A stretch of DNA of 54,836 nt, from assembly GCA_036733345.1 (NCBI GenBank), contig DAINAR010000022.1, positions 1-54,836 on the forward strand. The letters run 5' to 3'. The notes beneath the pieces were generated by a model. It worked only from the letters and a program-made list of their open reading frames with translations, was not told the origin of the DNA and did not search any database. Shown here piece by piece: positions 48,497 to 54,836 of the stretch. How positions within the stretch are numbered: the first letter of the stretch is position 1; each line of letters starts with the position of its first letter. The DNA comes from JAFGMQ01 sp036733345 (GTDB taxonomy: Bacteria; Desulfobacterota; DSM-4660; Desulfatiglandales; Desulfatiglandaceae). A program made the position numbers and the translations under genes.

Positions 48497-49616
48497 CAAA
48501 CCATTCCTGACAGGCAGAGAACTGGAATATATCAGCCGGGCACATTCCTTTGGACAGCTTTCAGGCAACGGCCCGTTCACTAAAAAATGTCAAACATGGC
48601 TGGAGGAGCACACGGGCTGCAGGAGGGCTCTTCTTACTCATTCCTGCACCGGCGCCCTGGAAATGGCTGCTATCCTTGCCGATATCAAGGCCGGTGATGA
48701 AATCATCATGCCTTCCTATACCTTTGTTTCCACAGCGAATGCATTCGTGCTTCGTGGCGGAGTACCTGTATTTGTTGATATACGAAGTGATACGCTTAAT
48801 ATTGACGAGACCAGGATAGAACCTGCAATTACAGCGAGGACCAGGGCAGTAGTTCCGGTACATTATGCCGGTGTAGCCTGTGAGATGGATACTGTCATGG
48901 CAGTTGCGAAGAGACACGGGCTGCTTGTCATAGAGGATGCCGCACAGGGCATTTTATCCAGCTACAAAGGTTTATCGCTTGGCGGTATCGGGCATCTCGG
49001 GGTTTACAGTTTCCATGAGACCAAGAATATAATTTCGGGAGAAGGTGGATCACTGCTGATTAATGACGGGAGGTTCAATGAACTGGCGGAAATTGTATGG
49101 GAGAAAGGGACTGATCGAAGCCGGTTCTTCAGGGGACAGGTGGACAAATACACCTGGCAGCACATAGGGTCATCATATCTGCCCGGAGAGATAATATCCG
49201 CTTTTTTATGGGCACAGCTGGAACAGGCCGAAATTCTTAAAGCCAGACGCCTTGAGATATGGGGCGAGTACCACAGGGGTTTTGAGGATATGGAAAAAGA
49301 CGGCTTTTTAAGGCGTCCTGCTGTCCCTTCCGGGTGTCATCACAATTCACACATGTACTATATCATACTGCCTGATTTCAGTACCCGCGACCGTCTGCTG
49401 AAGACATTGAACGGCAGGGGAGTCAATGCCATTTTTCATTATATCCCCCTTCACAGCTCTCCTGCGGGCAGGAAATACGGCAGGGTGTGCGGGGACATGG
49501 AAGTGACTGATTCGATGTCCGGCCGTATCCTTAGACTGCCCTTGTGGGTGGGGATGGGCCGGAGCGAGATCAGTGAGGTTATATCTGCCGTATCTTACGG
49601 GTTGAGGCACGGTTGA
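48480..49616 (+). CDS. PLP-dependent sugar aminotransferase, WecE/RffA-like
   Basis: DegT/DnrJ/EryC1-family enzyme of 378 residues, most like dTDP-4-amino-4,6-dideoxygalactose transaminase: start MKIPFNKPFLTGRELEYI, then HSCTGALEMAAILADIKAGDEIIMPSYTFVSTANAF and the cofactor lysine in SFHETKNIISGEGG. It makes an amino sugar from a 4-keto nucleotide sugar. Start is TTG at 48480 with GGAAGG upstream; the frame is open to 48444 but those residues belong to the methyltransferase overlap. It ends the glycan block just before the second MITE-like copy. Confidence 0.9.
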   Translation: MKIPFNKPFLTGRELEYISRAHSFGQLSGNGPFTKKCQTWLEEHTGCRRALLTHSCTGALEMAAILADIKAGDEIIMPSYTFVSTANAFVLRGGVPVFVDIRSDTLNIDETRIEPAITARTRAVVPVHYAGVACEMDTVMAVAKRHGLLVIEDAAQGILSSYKGLSLGGIGHLGVYSFHETKNIISGEGGSLLINDGRFNELAEIVWEKGTDRSRFFRGQVDKYTWQHIGSSYLPGEIISAFLWAQLEQAEILKARRLEIWGEYHRGFEDMEKDGFLRRPAVPSGCHHNSHMYYIILPDFSTRDRLLKTLNGRGVNAIFHYIPLHSSPAGRKYGRVCGDMEVTDSMSGRILRLPLWVGMGRSEISEVISAVSYGLRHG

Positions 49617-49630
49617 TTCAAAATCGCAGA

Positions 49631-49797
49631 TTATATTACTCCGGCGATTAAAAACATCAATCGTCATGCCGGACTTCAGCCGGAATCCAGTCTTTTCAAT
49701 TACTTATAAAACACCTGGACCCCGGTTTTCACCGGGGTGACGACTTTTTATGAGACCATCAAAACTGCCGATTATAAGTATATTTTATTGCCGAAGA
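49631..49797. mobile_element. MITE-like element (copy 2, diverged)
   Basis: The first 60 bases (TTACTCCGGC then ATTAAAAACATCAATCGTCATGCC in part) nearly equal copy 1 at 42664. The centre is different and longer, with hairpins GCCGGACTTCAGCCGG and CCCCGGTTTTCACCGGGG. The right end, TTTATTGCCGAAGAG, is a degenerate match to the right terminal repeat of copy 1. No gene. Confidence 0.65.
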
Positions 49798-49831
49798 GAC
49801 ACAGGCAGGATAGCGAGCCCTTTGAAATCTG

Positions 49832-50236
49832 TCATGGCCTGTACTGGCCTTTGAACATCATGGGGTTGAGTCTTTTATCAACAAGCAGGATTCCTGAGTA
49901 TTTGTCGCCTTTGATGTGTGCGACGGCAACCTGTTTTTCACCGACAAATACCCGCACAAGGGGTTTCTGGGTTTTACCGGCCGCCGTAGATTTTTTGATA
50001 AATTCACCGATTTCCTCGGCTGATTTAATAGCCTGCTCGTCAGTTGTGTCAGGATTCAGAACCGCCCAGCACGTTTTGTTGTCGAATTTTTCAATTGAAA
50101 TGATCCTGCCGTCAAATTTTTCAATAACTTTTTCTGACAGGGCTTTCCAGTCCTGGGCAATTGCAGTGCCGCTTCCATAATGAAATGATAATCCGATAAA
50201 TGAAAATACAACCAGAAGAAGTGTAATTTTTTTCAC
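49832..50236 (-). CDS. Small exported protein of unknown function
   Basis: Secreted or periplasmic protein of 134 residues, signal peptide about 1-27 (LLLVVFSFIGLSF then AIAQ-DW). The mature part (WKALSEKVIEKFDGRIISIE onward, ending KRLNPMMFKGQYRP) has no motif I recognise. Start is GTG at 50236 with GGGAGGG upstream, a strong ribosome site. Divergent from the isomerase gene. Confidence 0.7.
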   Translation of the reverse strand: MKKITLLLVVFSFIGLSFHYGSGTAIAQDWKALSEKVIEKFDGRIISIEKFDNKTCWAVLNPDTTDEQAIKSAEEIGEFIKKSTAAGKTQKPLVRVFVGEKQVAVAHIKGDKYSGILLVDKRLNPMMFKGQYRP

Positions 50237-50419
50237 AGTGTCCCTCCCTAAGTTTTTTATTGACTATAACCTGTTTTTTCCCCTATAGCAAGTAGTTTTG
50301 AAAAGTTCACAGGAAGTCAAAAATGCCCTATTTCCGTCATTCCGGCCATGTATCGGGCAGGGGATAAACCGGCCGGGGGAGAAGTTCAATGATAATCAGA
50401 AATATTCAGGAGGTTATGT

Positions 50420-51280
50420 ATGAAAAAAAGAACGAGTTTGATAATGTGCCTTGCTTTTATTCTTCAGGCGATTCCCGTGCTTTGCCTGGCAGGCCAGGAG
50501 AGCAGGGTCCTGGCAACTGTAGGCTCTGAGAAGATTGATGAAACCTGCATAAATTCAATGATAGATGAAATGCCAAGCAGCGTCAGGGGCCGTTACGCCA
50601 ATGAAGCATTAATACCGAAACTGCTTGAAAAGGCTATCGAGATAAAGGTTTTCGCTCACGGCGCACGTGAGGTTAAGCTGGAGGAGAAACCGGAAGTGAT
50701 GTTAAGGATAAAAAACAGCATCGACAGGATACTCGCATCAGAGTATCTTGCATATCTTGAGAAAAATGCCAGGGTCGAGGAGTCTGAAATCCTTAAATAC
50801 TACGAGGACAACAGGAGAGACTATTTTTTGCCGGAAAGGGTTAAGCTGTGGCATATCTCCGTCAGGAGCGAAGAGGATGCAAAAAAGGTAATAGCTGACC
50901 TCAAGGGAGGGGCAGATTTTTCTGAAATCGCAAGGGAGCGTTCTGTTTACCAGCCTAAAACAAAACCCGGAGATATAGGCTGGGTTAAAAAGGGGATGCT
51001 TCACCCGGACATTGAAGAGGTTGCCTTTAAGATAAAGACAGGGATTATCAGCGATATTATCCCGACAAAGGACGAGTACCATGTTATCATGGTGGAGGAC
51101 CGGAAAGATGCGGAAACCATTCCGCTGTCCGATGTCAGGGAAAGTATCGAGAGTGTATTGCTTGAACAGAAAAAGAAGGATGCGGTTGACAGTGCTCGAA
51201 AGGATCTGAAGGAAAAACTGCATGTACGTAATTTGTATCTTGAAAATCAAACGCCCACAAATAAAGCGGGGTCGGATTGA
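50420..51280 (+). CDS. Parvulin-type peptidyl-prolyl isomerase (SurA/PrsA-like)
   Basis: Periplasmic folding factor of 286 residues: signal peptide about 1-25, an N-terminal helical segment with ATVGSEKIDETCINSMIDEM, then the rotamase domain (about 143-233: RVKLWHISVRSEEDAKKVIADLKGGADFSEIARERS, GDIGWVKKGMLHPDIEEVAF, DEYHVIMVEDRKD). It catalyses cis-trans isomerisation of prolyl bonds during folding of exported proteins. AGGAGG precedes the ATG. Confidence 0.9.
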   Translation: MKKRTSLIMCLAFILQAIPVLCLAGQESRVLATVGSEKIDETCINSMIDEMPSSVRGRYANEALIPKLLEKAIEIKVFAHGAREVKLEEKPEVMLRIKNSIDRILASEYLAYLEKNARVEESEILKYYEDNRRDYFLPERVKLWHISVRSEEDAKKVIADLKGGADFSEIARERSVYQPKTKPGDIGWVKKGMLHPDIEEVAFKIKTGIISDIIPTKDEYHVIMVEDRKDAETIPLSDVRESIESVLLEQKKKDAVDSARKDLKEKLHVRNLYLENQTPTNKAGSD

Positions 51281-51323
51281 GGTTTAAAAGGCGCGGGGGG
51301 TTGTATTAATTATCCATCAAAAT

Positions 51324-51357
51324 GGCTGGATACAGCCAGCCCTGGCTGTATCCAGCC
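51324..51357. repeat. Perfect 16-bp palindrome
   Basis: GGCTGGATACAGCCAG (51324-51339) and its exact complement (51342-51357) are separated by two C. It can form a strong hairpin or cruciform between the isomerase and CAP genes. There is no T-run, so it is a poor intrinsic terminator; it may act as an RNA end-stabiliser, protein site or repeat relic. Confidence 0.7.
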
Positions 51358-51470
51358 GTAAACGGTCAGGGAGCCTGGTGGTTATTTTGTCAGCCAGGTA
51401 TATTTATGAGGAATAATCGGGTTTTTATAAGGCGTTTGTTCCGGCACATTAATTGCATAAAAATCTTGAT

Positions 51471-53204
51471 ATGAAATCCATGAAATACAAATCAATAATA
51501 ATCAGTTTTGCGGCATGCCTTTTCTTTTTTATCTCAGTCCCTGTCATGGCTGAGGATGAAGGTATCCCGGAGCATGATTATGAACTTATGCAGATGATAA
51601 ACAATGCCCGTTCAAATCCCCTGAAGACGGCCGAGTCAATGGGAATGGACCCTGAGCGGATACTGGAGGACCTTCCGGAGCTCAGGGATATCCTGACTGA
51701 AGGGCTTTCACCTCTGGCATTCAACAGTATTTTGTATGATGCGGCCGGTGCGCATAACCGGGATATGCTTTTAAACGGTTACTATTCATCCGTTTCTACG
51801 GATGGCCGAACCCTGTATGATCGTGTTGTTGAGAAGGGCTACCTGCCGACAGCGGCCGGCGAGTCTCTTGGCATGATCGGGTTCATTAATTTCATTGAGC
51901 CGGGTGAGGCGGTCAGGCTGGTTTTTGAGAGGATGTTTGCGGATGAACTGAAACCCGGAAGCAGCGGGAATCGCAATATACTTAATCCTGAACTTGAAGA
52001 GATGGGGGTTTCCTTCATTTCAGGGAGCATGATTGTGGACGGGTACAATTATAATGTATATCTCGCCACCTGTGATTTCGGGTCAAGCCCTGTCAGTGCA
52101 ATGGAACTCAGGCTTTATGAGCTTGTCAACGAGGCAAGGGCCAGGCCGCTTTACATGGCCGAATCCCTCGGCATGGATCCGGACCAGTTGCTTGCAGACC
52201 TGCCTGAGCTTGCGGATATACTGACACAGGGTCTCCCGGCACTGTGGCCGAACGAGAAGCTTTTTAATGCCGCAGCCGGCCATACAGAAGATATGGCAAG
52301 GGGTCAATATTTTACGCATGATTCCATGGACGGCACGACCTTTGATGATAGGATCACGGGGGCCGGTTATGAGCCGGTTCTGACAGGCGAGGCTATTGGG
52401 ATGGCCTCATTTTCAGATGCCACATATCCCCGGGACGCGGTGGAACTCATTTTCAGGAAGATGTTTGCAGATGAGCTGGATCCCCTGTCAGATGAACCCC
52501 GAAATATACTGAACCCGTACCTCAGGGAAATGGGTGCCGGCTTTGGCGCCGGGATGTTTGAGGCAGAGGGGGATGCGGAATGCTATATCCTTATGACATG
52601 TGATTTTGGCACCGGGGCGGCGGATGATACGCCGAGCCATGTCTGGGAATCGAAACTGCTGGAGCTTATAAACGAGGCAAGGACCAGACCGCTGGATACG
52701 GCTGCGGCCCTCGGCATGGATCCGGACCAGGTGCTTGCAGGCCTGCCTGAGCTTGCGGATATTCTGGTACAGGGTCTTCCACCCCTTCGGCCGGATGAAA
52801 GTCTTTTTACGGCGGCCAGGGGGCATACCAGGGATATGGCGGATAATCATTTCTTTTCACACAATTCCTATTTAAGGCCCCCCCCCGGATCTTCGTTCAG
52901 GCCGCAGGCGGCTGCATATTCATACGAATATCGAATTGCATGTGCCGGTTATAAAGGGATTTTTGCAGGTGAAAGCCTTGCAGTGGAGGAAATGAGGGAA
53001 GCCGGGTATCCCGGGGAAGCGGTCGAGGCCATGTTTAAGAAGATGTTCATGGACGAACTGGATCCATTGAGACAGGAGCCCCGCAATATACTGAACCCGG
53101 AGTTCAGGGATGCGGGAATAGGGTTAGGAATGGGGCTGCTTTATACCGGCGGGGAGCCGGAAAGCGTTTATCTGGCTACAATTGATTTCGGATCAGGCGA
53201 ATAA
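51471..53204 (+). CDS. Exported protein with three tandem CAP (SCP/PR-1) domains
   Basis: Protein of 577 residues: signal peptide about 1-27, then three repeats of a CAP-like domain (about 36-205, 214-381, 395-577), each starting L-I/V-NEAR-x-RPL-x-x-A and sharing GMDPDQ, LPELADIL, MFADELDPL and RNILNP. Domains 2 and 3 keep both CAP histidines (H271/H283 and H452/H464). In domain 1 the second is Ser107 (H95 is kept). Domain 3 has an insertion coded next to a run of nine C (52878-52886). CAP proteins act outside the cell in several roles; this one is unassigned. A TTG at 51453 or an ATG at 51480 are alternative starts. Confidence 0.85.
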   Translation: MKSMKYKSIIISFAACLFFFISVPVMAEDEGIPEHDYELMQMINNARSNPLKTAESMGMDPERILEDLPELRDILTEGLSPLAFNSILYDAAGAHNRDMLLNGYYSSVSTDGRTLYDRVVEKGYLPTAAGESLGMIGFINFIEPGEAVRLVFERMFADELKPGSSGNRNILNPELEEMGVSFISGSMIVDGYNYNVYLATCDFGSSPVSAMELRLYELVNEARARPLYMAESLGMDPDQLLADLPELADILTQGLPALWPNEKLFNAAAGHTEDMARGQYFTHDSMDGTTFDDRITGAGYEPVLTGEAIGMASFSDATYPRDAVELIFRKMFADELDPLSDEPRNILNPYLREMGAGFGAGMFEAEGDAECYILMTCDFGTGAADDTPSHVWESKLLELINEARTRPLDTAAALGMDPDQVLAGLPELADILVQGLPPLRPDESLFTAARGHTRDMADNHFFSHNSYLRPPPGSSFRPQAAAYSYEYRIACAGYKGIFAGESLAVEEMREAGYPGEAVEAMFKKMFMDELDPLRQEPRNILNPEFRDAGIGLGMGLLYTGGEPESVYLATIDFGSGE

Positions 53205-53210
53205 ATGAAA

Positions 53211-53232
53211 ATCCCCTGAAGGCACAGGGGAT
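53211..53232 (+). terminator. Hairpin after the CAP gene
   Basis: ATCCCCTG and CAGGGGAT pair perfectly around six bases, starting six bases after the stop codon. No T-run follows, so it may be a weak terminator or an RNA stabiliser. The rest of the 259-base spacer to 53464 holds a GGAGG (53456) for the next gene. Confidence 0.5.
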
Positions 53233-53463
53233 GACAGTAAAGAAATTCTTGACATTAGGCGCATGATATCTTACTTTACCAGAAAAAAAGATAAGGAAGG
53301 TATTAACCGGACCTCACTGAAGTCAGGTGAAGTCGTTATGGACTGGTTGACATACACTTGAAAAAATTATGAAAGGAGGGATGCATAAAATATTAATAGT
53401 GAATGGGTTTATTTCTGGGCTTGAACAATTTGACTTAAAATATTTTACCGGAGGAAAGTAATT

Positions 53464-54836
53464 ATGAAGAAATTTTATGTTTTTTTACTTGCCGCAAGCT
53501 TATTCCTGACATTTGGAGTGGCACAGGCACCGGCACAGGAAGCGCCAATAGACAATGCGCTTGTCCCTNNNNNNNNNNNNNNNNNNNNNNNNNNNNNNNN
53601 NNNNNNNNNNNNNNNNNNNNNNNNNNNNNNNNNNNNNNNNNNNNNNNNNNNNNNNNNNNNNNNNNNNNAGTGGCACAGGCACCGGCACAGGAAGCGCCAA
53701 TAGACAATGCGCTTGTCCCTGCTGTTGCTATTGATGACGGCGGGATCGGCGATGTCCTGATGTTCCCTATTTATGATGTCAGGGATGTTGACAACAGGAC
53801 CGTTCAGTGGCAGAACTTTATGGTTATAGAGAACACCTCTAACCAGTGGACTGCCTTTCACCTGCGTTTCAGATCCTGGAAAAAGAGCATCGAGGTATAT
53901 GACCATATCATCCTGCTGTCGCCTTTTGATGTATTCTGGGCTGTAATAGACCGTGCAGCCGGCCCCGGCTCAACAACGGACACGCCCGCACAGACATATA
54001 CGGCTGGAGAGGTGAGGATATGGAGCCAGGATTACCATACCCTTTATAATTCAGGTCTTACCTACTGGACGCCAGGTGCAGGTCAGACCGAGGATGATTT
54101 CCCGGGGTGGCTGACCAAGTTCCAGGCAGATCTTCTTGACGACTGCGGTTTCATATCAAATCTCAGTAACCTGAGCGATTACGATAAATATGAAATGCAG
54201 GCAGGGCATGTCGAGGTTATCGGCGTATGGCAGCTTTCAAACCCCAATGCTCCCGGCGACGACACGCACGTCCTGGCAAATGTAGTAAATGGCGGTGTTT
54301 ATCCGGATGGTGCTGTCAATGTCTTTGATGTAATGGACGCCCTTTTTTATAACTATACTAGTCTTGCTCCCCTTGCACGCATTGGAGCATGGACAAATGT
54401 GAATGGCGGCGATCCCACTTTAGTACTGATAGACTCTGTCGAGTGGGGCTCAGATATGACAGCGCGCTGGGGTTTGGACTGCGGAAACGTGCTTGCAGGT
54501 GCCTTTTCAATGGGCGATACCTCAAATGCGAGACTGCAGCTTTCCAATTTTGTTGCCGTGCGTGATTTCAGGACAGCCGTTTCAGATGAATTACCTGTAA
54601 TCCACCGTGACGGGTATGTAGGCGGCGCAATCGTATATCCGGTTGATACACTCTTCTGGATACCTTACTGGGTTGATTCACATTATATCAATGAAAACTG
54701 GGCCACCACAATCGGACCAGGGTTCAGGGATGGAAATGATCTGATCGGAACGGCTCAGTTAACCGGAGGATGCAACTCCTGCGGACCAGGGTTCAGGGAT
54801 GGAAATGATCTGATCGGAACGGCTCAGTTAACCGGA
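53464..54836 (+). CDS. Secreted protein of unknown function (incomplete, crosses assembly gap)
   Basis: Starts at ATG 53464 after GGAGG. Signal peptide MKKFYVFLLAASLFLTFGVA then QAPA. The gap of 100 N (53569-53668) is flanked on both sides by the same 52 bases; removing 152 bases restores one open frame that runs to the window end. The mature part (MFPIYDVRDVDNRTVQWQNF, then SWKKSIEVYDHIILLSPFDV, HVEVIGVWQLSNPNAPGDD) is a secreted globular protein unlike any family I recognise, with Trp- and Asp-rich beta-strand-like regions. The C-terminus is missing. Confidence 0.7.
53569..53668. other. Assembly gap (100 N) with duplicated flanks
   Basis: Exactly 100 N, a scaffolding default. Bases 53517-53568 and 53669-53720 are identical (52 bases), which suggests two overlapping contig ends that were not merged. 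Collapsing the overlap removes the gap and makes the gene contiguous in frame. Confidence 0.9.
54713..54836 (+). repeat. 55-bp direct repeat at the window end
   Basis: Bases 54713-54767 recur exactly at 54782-54836, a period of 69 bases (23 codons, in frame). Translated, GPGFRDGNDLIGTAQLTG appears twice, separated by GCNSC. It may be a real tandem repeat in the protein or an artefact where the assembled sequence ends inside a repeat. Confidence 0.8.

Overview
The window looks like chromosomal DNA of a Desulfobacterota (deltaproteobacterial), probably sulfate-reducing or syntrophic bacterium. This is inferred from gene content: a TRAP transporter, a molybdenum hydroxylase, a complete type II secretion operon, an AmrS-type radical SAM protein, a stand-alone EF-Tu-domain-2-like protein, a trkH gene preceded by a HAMP protein, and a probable selenoprotein. 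No rRNA is present, so the lineage is not proven. The right end is scaffolded across a run of N and seems more GC-rich than the left.

Layout. 1-9400: catabolic block with a DctPQM TRAP importer, a lone receiver-domain protein, a PaaK-like acyl-CoA ligase and a three-subunit xanthine dehydrogenase-family hydroxylase. It reads as import, CoA activation and hydroxylation or dehydroxylation of an organic acid of unknown identity. 9500-11150 (minus strand): a decayed locus in which trkH is cut short by a transposase remnant, behind an intact HAMP membrane protein and a thiamine-binding-like protein. 11500-22000: housekeeping genes (cytidylate kinase-like, tRNA-Lys, tRNA-Arg, rplM-rpsI, truA, amrS with a methyltransferase, der, pyrE, a Nudix hydrolase, tRNA-Pro). 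Among them is a DUF1573-type exported protein whose reading frame crosses a TGA exactly at the first Cys of the CGC motif, a strong selenocysteine candidate.

22400-24850: the head of a polysaccharide locus (winged-helix regulator with two operator-like dyads, NusG/UpxY-like antiterminator, sugar-nucleotide SDR) that ends abruptly at a tandem-repeat element. 25133-36003: type II secretion operon in the order E-F-G-H-I-J-K-L-M-C-D. 36337-42657: orphan periplasmic binding protein, sensor kinase, sigma-54 response regulator and TonB-dependent receptor. A four-helix-bundle (S23/IVP-like) gene flanked by inverted arrays of 7-bp repeats is wedged between the kinase and the regulator. 42845-49616: glycan block (TPR membrane glycosyltransferase-like protein, polyprenyl-phosphate glycosyltransferase, WecD-like acetyltransferase, two methyltransferases, WecE-like aminotransferase), bracketed by two copies of a MITE-like element. 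49832-54836: exported proteins: a small unknown, a parvulin-type isomerase, a protein with three CAP domains, and an incomplete secreted protein interrupted by an artefactual assembly gap.

The most unusual content is (i) the UGC-type DUF1573 selenoprotein candidate; (ii) the heptamer-flanked four-helix-bundle element, with related heptamer arrays, one in inverted-arm form, inside the coding sequence of the TPR glycosyltransferase 4 kb away; and (iii) an intergenic family of 25-bp hairpin-forming tandem repeats with a conserved tail.
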